A DNA stretch of 64,000 nt from Saprospiraceae bacterium (GTDB lineage Bacteria; Bacteroidota; Bacteroidia; Chitinophagales; Saprospiraceae): the NCBI GenBank assembly GCA_020627705.1, contig JAHDGJ010000007.1, positions 1 to 64,000 on the forward strand, read 5' to 3'. Positions 56,614 through 64,000 of the stretch are shown in pieces (within the stretch, counting starts at the first letter, position 1; every line of letters begins with the position of its first letter). Both the position numbers and the translations under genes were made by a program. Under the pieces are notes generated by a model. The model ran no database searches, had not been told where the DNA came from, and saw only the letters and a list, made by a program, of their open reading frames with translations.

Positions 56614-57477
56614 TTAGTTTAGAGTAAACAGTCTGGAAATTGTAAAACCTAATCTATATTCTCCATCACCCCAATTGCTTCTAGTATAAGGAATAAAATC
56701 CGTTTCGGATATTCCAGTGGAGTTTGTAAAGTTCATCTGAAATATATGTCCTCCACCTGTATCCCATTCTAAGCCAAAACCCAATGGGTTGTAAAAGCCA
56801 TTCTCAGCAGTCCTGAAATCAGATACAGGAAAGTTTGCATCCAAAAGTAACGCCAAGGATTTGGTCATCTGTATTCGAGCAGCTGCCCCAACACTAACTA
56901 AATCATTTTTATCTGATTGTTGAACCAAATTTCTGTACGTCCACGCTCCACTAAGCTGTAGAGCAAGGCGATATGAAATTTTCTTAGAAAGGATAAAAGA
57001 GCCATAATATGAAGCTCTATGAGCCCCTTTCTGAAATTCGGCTAAAGTACCCGGCGCACCTGAAGGCATGGTTGAGTAACTACTGATCCCCACAACTGCC
57101 AATGAAAAAGGTGTACCCGATCCAACGTCCTGATGCATTAACTTCAACTTGACGAGGGCATTTAGATTCTGCCTTAGATCTGAAGATCCTTTGGTTCGAT
57201 TGATGCCAATCATCATTTTATCTGACATACCGTACTCAAAACCGATCATCACATCTGATGCATTCTCAAGACCATAGAAATTGGCCCAACCTCCTGCATC
57301 ACCTGCCATATCTCCAAATCGGTGGCCTACCCGAAAATCGAGTCTTCCAGCTTTTAATACTTCTGTAGAGTGCACGTTAATCACTCTGGTATCTTTAAAT
57401 GTTTGAAACACATTGTCCTGAGCAAACAATGAAAACGTAAAAAAGAATAAAACAATGGTTTGGAATACTTGCTTCAT
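56614..57477 (-). CDS. DUF5777-family outer-membrane beta-barrel protein
   Basis: 287 residues with a signal peptide (ends LFAQ). The mature N-terminus carries the DUF5777 signature (FQTFKDTRVINVHSTEVL, LDFRVGHRFGDMAGD), and the whole protein is alternating beta strands ending in FTISRLFTLN. The family is uncharacterised. Here it is sandwiched between a small haem lipoprotein (3-base gap) and a diheme cytochrome (1-base gap), all in one operon. A porin-like sheath for electron transfer, or a pore for a cytochrome substrate, is a hypothesis suggested only by context. Confidence 0.9.
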   Translation of the reverse strand: MKQVFQTIVLFFFTFSLFAQDNVFQTFKDTRVINVHSTEVLKAGRLDFRVGHRFGDMAGDAGGWANFYGLENASDVMIGFEYGMSDKMMIGINRTKGSSDLRQNLNALVKLKLMHQDVGSGTPFSLAVVGISSYSTMPSGAPGTLAEFQKGAHRASYYGSFILSKKISYRLALQLSGAWTYRNLVQQSDKNDLVSVGAAARIQMTKSLALLLDANFPVSDFRTAENGFYNPLGFGLEWDTGGGHIFQMNFTNSTGISETDFIPYTRSNWGDGEYRLGFTISRLFTLN

Positions 57478-57480
57478 AAC

Positions 57481-57837
57481 TTAGTTTTCGGGGTAACCGG
57501 CCTGAGCCCAACATTGAAATAATAATATGTCGGCTTCCGACATCTCCTTAGGTCCATCAGCATAAACAGGGGGCATATCTCCTGATGTAATGCGGCTTAA
57601 AAAGTTATCATCCAAATGCTTTTCGAGCTCTTCGAAAGAAGTGTAATCGCCACTAGCAAAACCAGTAGAATGACAACCAGAATAAGAGCAATTTGTAGTA
57701 ATCAAAGGCAAAAGTTCAACTTCGTAAGAAGGAATTTCGGCTGGATCACACGACGCCTCTTGTACTCTATCCCTCGTACACGAACTGCAAATGCAGAGAA
57801 GGAAAAATAAAATGACACTTTTTTGAACAAAATCCAT
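57481..57837 (-). CDS. Small haem-binding lipoprotein with CX4CH motif
   Basis: 118 residues. The lipobox is ICSSC with Cys20. A single haem-type motif, CSYSGCH (Cys50, Cys55, His56), has four residues between the cysteines instead of two; this spacing is common in Bacteroidota proteins annotated as haem-binding or cytochrome c-like. A Met in the DMPPVYADG segment could be the sixth ligand. The C-terminus (DILLFQCWAQAGYPEN) matches the small PSCyt1/haem-domain family ends. It is the first gene of the cluster and probably lies on the periplasmic face of an envelope membrane. Whether haem is really bound is not shown. Confidence 0.85.
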   Translation of the reverse strand: MDFVQKSVILFFLLCICSSCTRDRVQEASCDPAEIPSYEVELLPLITTNCSYSGCHSTGFASGDYTSFEELEKHLDDNFLSRITSGDMPPVYADGPKEMSEADILLFQCWAQAGYPEN

Positions 57838-57866
57838 ATACTAAGTTGTTATTTCACTGTGATATA

Positions 57867-57874
57867 CAAATATA
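57867..57874 (-). promoter_or_regulatory. Candidate -7 element for the haem lipoprotein/DUF5777/cytochrome operon
   Basis: On the minus strand TATATTTG matches TAnnTTTG exactly, 30 bases before the ATG of the haem lipoprotein. No TTTG was found at the -33 distance. Confidence 0.45.
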
Positions 57875-57904
57875 CTCACTGTAAATTTTTAAAAATATTT
57901 TAAT

Positions 57905-58318
57905 ATGTATCCAGTTGAATTAACTACACCAATGTCAAAAGACTTAACAGATTTTGGTTTTACTAGTCTTTCTAGCTCTCAAGAAGTATCAGATGTGTTA
58001 GATAAATCAAGCGGAACCGCTTTGGTGGTTGTCAATTCTGTTTGTGGCTGTGCAGCTGCAAATGCTCGACCAGGAGCTAAAATCGCGGTTCAAAATGAAC
58101 ATAGACCTGATCAACTTTACACTGTTTTCGCAGGTGTAGACAAAGAAGCTACAGACACAGCTCGAGAGTATATGCTTCCATATCCTCCTTCTTCTCCTGC
58201 CATCGCGTTGTTTAAAGATGGCAAACTTGTACACATGTTAGAACGTCATCATATTGAAGGACATTCTGCTCAAACGATTGCGGACAATTTAATTAAAGCC
58301 TTCAATCATTTTTGCTAA
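57905..58318 (+). CDS. BrxA/BrxB-family bacilliredoxin
   Basis: 137 residues, matching the YphP/YqiW family. The active site is the CGC motif in VVVNSVCGCAAANARPG (Cys47, Cys49), which removes bacillithiol from protein thiols in Firmicutes and is also widespread in Bacteroidota. The C-terminal PPSSPAIALFKDGKLVHMLERHHIEG is typical. Cytoplasmic. Bacillithiol synthesis is known from several Bacteroidota, but no bsh gene is in the window. Its stop lies 3 bases before the stop of the convergent SdrD-B gene. Confidence 0.94.
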   Translation: MYPVELTTPMSKDLTDFGFTSLSSSQEVSDVLDKSSGTALVVVNSVCGCAAANARPGAKIAVQNEHRPDQLYTVFAGVDKEATDTAREYMLPYPPSSPAIALFKDGKLVHMLERHHIEGHSAQTIADNLIKAFNHFC

Positions 58319-58321
58319 AAT

Positions 58322-61300
58322 TTATTCTACGATGAATGATTTCATTTTGTAGAATCGATCGAATTCGTATCGTATATGATATAAACCTGGTGGCAAATCC
58401 GAAACATTTGTCACCATTTTATTTCTACCCTTTTTAAGTTTGCCAAAGTTGCTCTCCTTTATCACTTGCCCAAAAGCATTGATTATTTTCCAAGTCAGTT
58501 GATTTTCCGCTTTAACATCTAAAGTGTGCGTCAAATAATCCGTTGTTGGATTGGGGAACAAATGAACATCTACACCATTTCCAGTGCTCGCTAAATTCGT
58601 CGTTTTAAAAATCCCTGCATCCATATCCATAAAATCAACATTGTAGGCCAAAGCAATGACAGAGGTTTGTCCAGTGGTGGGAGAAGCATCCGAATCAAGG
58701 GCATCATTTCCTCCTTGATCCATTGGGCTAAATTGGTAACCATCTGGCAAATCATAAAATTCCAACGAGTAAGGCCCTTGATTTATGTTACTGAATTCGT
58801 AATACCCATTTTCATCTGTTACGGTTGTCTGCAAAACAAAGACAGGACCTATTTTGAGATCTACACTTACTCCCTCGACACCTGGCTCCCCAGCGTCTTG
58901 AATACCATTTTGATTTAAATCATCCCAAACAAAATCTCCAATCCTTGAGGGCAAAAAGAACCCGGCATCCATATCAGGATCAATCTCGCCAGAATTTAGG
59001 TTGAAAATGTTTGTTGCCCCATTGGCAATCACACCCATAATATCAGAATCTTTGGTATCATCTCCACCTTGATCAGGATCAGAAACAATATATCCCGCAG
59101 GAGCATTAAACACCAAGTAATAATTTCCGGGTGCTACATTTTTAAAGAAATATTTTCCTTGAGCATCCGAGAACATCGTATTGATTAATTCATCTGTTTC
59201 ATCATATAATTCGATAAGTACATTTTCTAAACCAGGCTCTCCTGTGTCTTGTACTCCATTACCGTTAAGATCAATCCAAACTCTATCCCCTACCTCTCCA
59301 GGTTCTATTTCTATCCCTGCATCTAGGTCATCTCGAATTTCACCCGATTCTATAGCAAAAACCGCTGTTGTCCCTGGGCCATTCACTTGTGTGACATCAG
59401 AATCAGCAGCATCATCAAATCCCGCATTGGCCACAGTAAAATCAGATCCATTAATATTAAACTTCAAATAATAATCGCCAGGAGGAATGTCATTTATTTG
59501 GTAATATCCTGAGGTACCATTTGGGCCGGGCCCGGTTAAAACTTGAGTAAACAATACCCCATCAGCAGTGAAAAGATCAACGATGCGGTTATTCCTTCCA
59601 TTCTCCTCCGCGTTTTGAATACCATCGTTGTTGTTATCCAACCACAAATAATCACCAACTTGAGCAAAGTAGTAAAAACCAGCGCAAATAAGGTTCGCAG
59701 CCATTCCCGTATTAGGTGCAAAGACATCTGTAGTATTGACCCCATTGGCACCCGTCACATCAGAATCAAGACCATCGTTTGTTCCTTGATCGGCCAAAGT
59801 GATTTGAGCTCCAGAAGGAAGAATAAATTCTACGTAATAATTGTCCATCAAAATATTATCGAAAATATACCTTCCTTTCACCCCATTGCCATCAGTCATT
59901 GTAGTCCGCGTATCTATAAATACCCCGTCTTCATCATAGATGTTTACGACTACCCCATTTAAGTAAGTATCGTTGAGATCCTTAATTCCATTAAAGTTGA
60001 AATCTTCAAATACAAAGCCCGTAACAACGAAATTTTCCAATTCTATAGCACCAGCATCTAGGTCATTGTTAAGCTCTCCAGAAACAACACTAAATGGTGC
60101 AGTCACTGAATTTCCTGTACCGTTTACTAATACATCAGAATCAAGTGTACTATCCGACCCAACATTTCTCTCTGTAAATCCTAAATCATTATCTAGGGTA
60201 AATGAAACAACATAAATCCCCGGCACAATATTTTCAAACTGATAAATACCAGAAGCCCCATTTACTCCTTCAGTGGTAGCACTTCCTACTAAGACACCAT
60301 CTTGGTCTCTTAACTCAACCAATACCCCATCGATACCAAACTCATTAGAATCCTGAATGCCGTTTTCGTTTTCATCAAACCAAACTCTGTTTCCAATCGT
60401 TGCATATTGATATACGCCAGAATTTATATCCGATAAAACATCTCCATCATTTACGGCAAAATAGTCCGTAGAGAACCCGACCACATTGGCCGTCACATCC
60501 GAATCAATGGCATCATCCAAGCCAACATTGGATTCCGTGGAAACAAAATCTGCCTCGTGATCAAAAACAATATAATAAACCCCTGCATTGACTGAAGTAA
60601 AACTATACCCGCCATCTGCCATAGTAGTTGTTTGTTCAACAAGGGTCCCTTGATCATCAAAGAGATTGACTTGAATGCCGGCTATAAATGTTTCTCCCGC
60701 CTCTTGTAGCCCATTTCCATTATTGTCAAGCCAAGCCAAACCACTGATTTCAGAATTCGTTGCTTGAATAACCCCAGCATCAATGCTTGAGCTGGCCATT
60801 CCCGAAACGATCATAAACAGATCGGTGAATCCTGTGAAGCCGGAAGCATCGGTTACATCAGAATCTAGCGCTTCATCTGTACCAACATTTGCAGCGGTAA
60901 ATTCGAATCCTTCTGGAAGATCAAACTTTAATTGATACGTTCCAGGTAGTATGTTGTTCAGAAGGTATTTTCCATTTTCATCAGTTTGATCGGTATTAAG
61001 AAGATTACCATCTATATCTACCAAGGTAACGCTTACCCCTTCTAGTCCCACTTCATCACTGTCCATGAGACCATTTTGATTTTCATCAATCCAGACCATA
61101 TCTCCAATGGCTACAAATTCATAAATTCCAAGATCCACGTTAGAGACGATTCCTTGTGATGTTAAACTTATATTTTGCGTTGTTCCAACACCATTGTCAC
61201 CAGTAACATCTGAATCAATGGTATCATCGTTTCCAACATTTGCTTCAGTAATGTTGAATCCGTTTGGAACACCAAATTGGACGTAATAATCTCCAGCTGG

Positions 61301-64000
61301 ATAACCTTCAAAACTATATTGCCCTGACATGTTTGTGCTTGCAACATCTAAAAGAAGCCCAGTTGCCGTAAATAGAGAGACCTGCACATCAGGATATCCA
61401 ATATCCATTGCCTCATTTAGTCCATTGGCATCTCCATCAATAAATACTGTCCCTTGGACTATACCCATTGATTCAATGTATCCCGCATCGATCTCGTTTT
61501 GATTTTCTAAAAATCCCAGACTGATTATCCCAGTAGAACCAACGCCAAACGTACCCACAACATCTGAGTCATTTTGACCATTTCCGGCATTTGGTATAGT
61601 ATTAATCAAAGTCGTTGGCATATTAAACACCACATAATATTCTCCAGGCAATAAGTCACCAAACTCATAATTACCCCCAGCATCACTCGTAGTAAGTCCT
61701 GCCGGATTCATAGCTGAATCAAAAAGATTGACACTAATCCCACCGATACCATTTTCGTCTGAACCTTGAATCCCATCTTGATTTTCATCTAACCAGATAA
61801 ATCCAGCGATCGAAGAAAAACCAAAATATCCTCCATCAATACCCAATACATTTTCGCTTGGATCAACCGTGATCAAATCTGTTGAACCGTCAACAAATGC
61901 ATTTGTGATATCCGAATCCGAACCGTTTGATGAAAAATTTAGATCCGCGAGTTGATCAAAAACAATATAGTACATGCCAGGCGGCACGTTTTCAAAAGTG
62001 TAATTGCCATTAGAATCAGTTGTCTGTGAAGCCATTTGATTTGACATCTCATCAAATAAGATAACCGTTACACCTTGTTCAAAGGGTTCATTAGCATCAA
62101 TATTCCCATCTGCATTATAGTCCAACCATGCCGCTCCGGAAATTGATCCAGTGAGCATTACAAATCCAAAATCCTGGTTAGAAATGTGTTCGCCAGAACA
62201 TACTTCAAAATTTGTCCCAGCATAAAATATTCCAACATCCGTCAAAGGTCTACTGTCATTGTTCCCATTTCCAATGTTGGCTGCGGCAGGGGTTAAATTG
62301 ACATCTTTATCTATGGTTAAGAGGTAATTACCCGGTATTAAATTGGTAAAACTGTAATTTCCTGAATTATCTGTAGTTGTTGAAACCTGTGCTCCTGAGG
62401 ATAAACTATTGAGCGTCAATTTCATTCCACCAATACCTGATTCTGAGGCATTTTGAATACCATCCTCATTTTCATCTAACCAAATATAGTCTCCGATAGA
62501 AGCCAGTATATAAATTCCTGCGGAGGCATTAAGTGTTTCACCTGGTTGTAACATAAGATCTGAAGTAGTCCCAGGACCATTGGCACCTGAAACATCAGAA
62601 CTTATACCGAAGGGGCTAAAAGCTTCATTTGATCCAAGCTCAAATTGTACATAATAATCACCTGAAATAACGTCATCAAACGAATAAGCACCTGAAGCAT
62701 TTGTAGTCGTGGATTGTACAAGACCTCCATTAATATTAAATAGACTAACGGCTACATTATTCTTCCAAGCCTCGGAAGAAACATAGGATCCATCTGCATT
62801 TTTGTCCTCCCAAACATTTCCATTTATAGTTCCAGTTTGAAGAATAAAACCAAAATCCACATCGGTTTTCACTTCGCCAGAACTCAATGGAAAGGACAAA
62901 GAAACATATTGATTACCCAGCAACATCAAGGAACGACTGTCATTCTGACCATTTCCAAGCCCTGCGTTGGTTGGTAAATAAAGTTCGTTTTGTACTAACT
63001 CCATTCGGTAATCTCCTGGAACAATTTGTTCAAAACTATAAAACCCATCAGCCATCGTTTGAGTGACCAATTGTTCTCCATTTTGTACGTTGACAAGGAC
63101 AACTGTTTGACCTGCAAGGCCATTTTCGGTGGCATCTTGAATCCCATTTTCGTTTGCATCAATCCAGACATAATCTCCCACCTCAGCAAATGAATAATAT
63201 CCTGCATCGATAGAGGTAATGTCTTGATTGGCATTTAAAGAAATTAAATCTGTACTTCCTGTCAAAATAGAACCTGTTACATCAGAGTCCAACCCTGATG
63301 GTGAAAATTGCATATTGTTAGCAATCGAAAACGAAACATAATACTGCCCAGGATTCAAATTCTCAAAAGTGTACGTACCATCATTTATGGTCATAGTATT
63401 ACCAAGCAAAGTGCCATTCGAAGAAAAAAGACTTACTTCGATTTCTGGAATTATTTCTTCGTTTTCAAAAACACCATCTGCATCATTGTCCAACCAAGCG
63501 ATACCGCTAATGCTTGATGGTTTATATTGGAACCCAAAATCCAGGTTCATCAAAGTAGATCCAGATGCCACAACAAAATTCTCAGAAGCATAATACACTG
63601 GACCTAAAGTCAATGGTCGACTATCGTTTGAACCGTTTCCTTGATTTGGCAAGGTGGCTAAAAAGTCACTTTCATTTTCAATAGAGATAACATACTCTCC
63701 TGGTTCCACCTGTACGAACGTGTACAACCCATCGGCGTTGGTTGCAGTTGTAATCGTATTATTTGTTTGTTGGTTGCTTAATTGAATTTCTAGCTCGGCA
63801 ATTCCTTCCTCGTTGCTGTCTTGAATACCATTTCTGTTTAAATCAAGCCATACATAATTTCCTAACTCTGAAAACTCAAAATATCCAGCATTTATATTGT
63901 TTATTTCTTCATCCGCAGCTACTGATATCCATGCTGTCGATCCAAAAGTTATGCTATTATCTACGGAAGATTCGCCCCCTGATGTGGTAAAGTTAAGCGC
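58322..64000 (-). CDS. Giant SdrD-B-repeat surface protein with T9SS tail (partial, 5' end outside window)
   Basis: At least 1892 residues. The frame stays open to the right edge; a TTG at 63727 inside it is not a start, since the reading continues upstream with repeat sequence. Fifteen copies of the SdrD-B/prealbumin-like module (about 115-130 residues each) are seen, recognisable from W/F-x-D-x-N-x-N/D-G-I-Q/x-D motifs with Asp/Asn calcium-loop residues, followed by G-x-Y-x-F-x-x-V/L-x-P-G-x-Y-x-V/L-x-F. Two module types mostly alternate (GDYVW-type and SGxAW-type), and the last three are all of the first type. The C-terminal 85 residues (VHLFPNPTTDYLTHTL, GLYHIRYEF) are a type A T9SS sorting domain. 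Probably a long calcium-stiffened surface stalk; the tip is outside the window. Confidence 0.93.
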   Translation of the reverse strand, partial: ALNFTTSGGESSVDNSITFGSTAWISVAADEEINNINAGYFEFSELGNYVWLDLNRNGIQDSNEEGIAELEIQLSNQQTNNTITTATNADGLYTFVQVEPGEYVISIENESDFLATLPNQGNGSNDSRPLTLGPVYYASENFVVASGSTLMNLDFGFQYKPSSISGIAWLDNDADGVFENEEIIPEIEVSLFSSNGTLLGNTMTINDGTYTFENLNPGQYYVSFSIANNMQFSPSGLDSDVTGSILTGSTDLISLNANQDITSIDAGYYSFAEVGDYVWIDANENGIQDATENGLAGQTVVLVNVQNGEQLVTQTMADGFYSFEQIVPGDYRMELVQNELYLPTNAGLGNGQNDSRSLMLLGNQYVSLSFPLSSGEVKTDVDFGFILQTGTINGNVWEDKNADGSYVSSEAWKNNVAVSLFNINGGLVQSTTTNASGAYSFDDVISGDYYVQFELGSNEAFSPFGISSDVSGANGPGTTSDLMLQPGETLNASAGIYILASIGDYIWLDENEDGIQNASESGIGGMKLTLNSLSSGAQVSTTTDNSGNYSFTNLIPGNYLLTIDKDVNLTPAAANIGNGNNDSRPLTDVGIFYAGTNFEVCSGEHISNQDFGFVMLTGSISGAAWLDYNADGNIDANEPFEQGVTVILFDEMSNQMASQTTDSNGNYTFENVPPGMYYIVFDQLADLNFSSNGSDSDITNAFVDGSTDLITVDPSENVLGIDGGYFGFSSIAGFIWLDENQDGIQGSDENGIGGISVNLFDSAMNPAGLTTSDAGGNYEFGDLLPGEYYVVFNMPTTLINTIPNAGNGQNDSDVVGTFGVGSTGIISLGFLENQNEIDAGYIESMGIVQGTVFIDGDANGLNEAMDIGYPDVQVSLFTATGLLLDVASTNMSGQYSFEGYPAGDYYVQFGVPNGFNITEANVGNDDTIDSDVTGDNGVGTTQNISLTSQGIVSNVDLGIYEFVAIGDMVWIDENQNGLMDSDEVGLEGVSVTLVDIDGNLLNTDQTDENGKYLLNNILPGTYQLKFDLPEGFEFTAANVGTDEALDSDVTDASGFTGFTDLFMIVSGMASSSIDAGVIQATNSEISGLAWLDNNGNGLQEAGETFIAGIQVNLFDDQGTLVEQTTTMADGGYSFTSVNAGVYYIVFDHEADFVSTESNVGLDDAIDSDVTANVVGFSTDYFAVNDGDVLSDINSGVYQYATIGNRVWFDENENGIQDSNEFGIDGVLVELRDQDGVLVGSATTEGVNGASGIYQFENIVPGIYVVSFTLDNDLGFTERNVGSDSTLDSDVLVNGTGNSVTAPFSVVSGELNNDLDAGAIELENFVVTGFVFEDFNFNGIKDLNDTYLNGVVVNIYDEDGVFIDTRTTMTDGNGVKGRYIFDNILMDNYYVEFILPSGAQITLADQGTNDGLDSDVTGANGVNTTDVFAPNTGMAANLICAGFYYFAQVGDYLWLDNNNDGIQNAEENGRNNRIVDLFTADGVLFTQVLTGPGPNGTSGYYQINDIPPGDYYLKFNINGSDFTVANAGFDDAADSDVTQVNGPGTTAVFAIESGEIRDDLDAGIEIEPGEVGDRVWIDLNGNGVQDTGEPGLENVLIELYDETDELINTMFSDAQGKYFFKNVAPGNYYLVFNAPAGYIVSDPDQGGDDTKDSDIMGVIANGATNIFNLNSGEIDPDMDAGFFLPSRIGDFVWDDLNQNGIQDAGEPGVEGVSVDLKIGPVFVLQTTVTDENGYYEFSNINQGPYSLEFYDLPDGYQFSPMDQGGNDALDSDASPTTGQTSVIALAYNVDFMDMDAGIFKTTNLASTGNGVDVHLFPNPTTDYLTHTLDVKAENQLTWKIINAFGQVIKESNFGKLKKGRNKMVTNVSDLPPGLYHIRYEFDRFYKMKSFIVE

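Noticed and set aside
59543-59962. Plus-strand open frame of 139 residues antisense to the SdrD-B repeats
   Set aside because: It is an antisense shadow of repeat coding sequence with no domain or signal.
63724-63727. TTG taken as start of the SdrD-B gene
   Set aside because: The frame continues to the window edge with another SdrD-B module (GNYVWLDLNRNGIQD), so this is an internal codon and the gene is truncated by the window.
58322-64000. CRISPR or DNA tandem repeat array
   Set aside because: The repetitiveness is at protein level with diverged codons and no short identical repeats with spacers.

Overview
The window looks like a chromosome segment of an AT-rich marine-type Bacteroidota, most likely near Saprospiraceae. 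This is inferred from gene content: many type IX secretion (T9SS) cargo proteins with C-terminal sorting domains, a PorP/SprF partner protein, a DUF5103 T9SS plug protein, FG-GAP/UnbV lipoproteins, and promoters resembling the Bacteroidota -7 element TAnnTTTG. I see no rRNA, tRNA, IS element, integrase, phage gene or CRISPR array.

Layout. (1) 1-2636, minus: a small secreted protein and the N-terminal 750 residues of a multidomain surface protein that leaves the window. (2) 2943-9643, minus: two tandem paralogous FG-GAP/VCBS-UnbV lipoproteins. (3) 9819-18841, minus: a PorP/SprF protein, a type B T9SS adhesin with three cohesin-like modules, and a 1481-residue type A cargo with a dockerin-like and a cohesin-like module. 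A NarL-type regulator with an atypical receiver follows upstream (18980-19651). (4) 19733-22733, minus: a secreted haem peroxidase with a Tat-type glycosylasparaginase. (5) 22891-31379, plus: a large unrecognised outer-membrane protein, a secreted reprolysin-like metalloprotease and a small T9SS cargo. (6) 31386-34448: EamA transporter, gamma carbonic anhydrase, TraB/GumN lipoprotein and an RlmB-like rRNA methylase. (7) 34569-43520: secreted M36 protease, a coiled-coil protein, aspartate-semialdehyde dehydrogenase, a lamin-tail cargo and an EEP hydrolase. (8) 43543-54098: housekeeping and envelope genes, including an ElaA-like GNAT, phosphohexomutase, a degenerate PCMT-like protein, TadA, GuaB, Mpg, T9SS plug, TolC, an HlyD-type adaptor and a TIGR04282 protein. 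(9) 54181-57837, minus: thioesterase, TonB-C protein, and a cytochrome / DUF5777 barrel / haem lipoprotein cluster. (10) 57905-58318: a bacilliredoxin. (11) 58322 to the right edge, minus: a giant SdrD-B repeat protein with a T9SS tail, open at the edge.

Together the window describes an envelope-centred lifestyle: proteins leave through Sec, cross the outer membrane by T9SS and stay on the surface or are released as proteases, a peroxidase and adhesins. The points I would check first are the cohesin/dockerin-like pair beside PorP, the Asp-to-Glu receiver, the degenerate isoaspartyl methyltransferase, two genes whose only sensible starts are AUU/AUC-type codons, and the cytochrome-barrel-cytochrome cluster.
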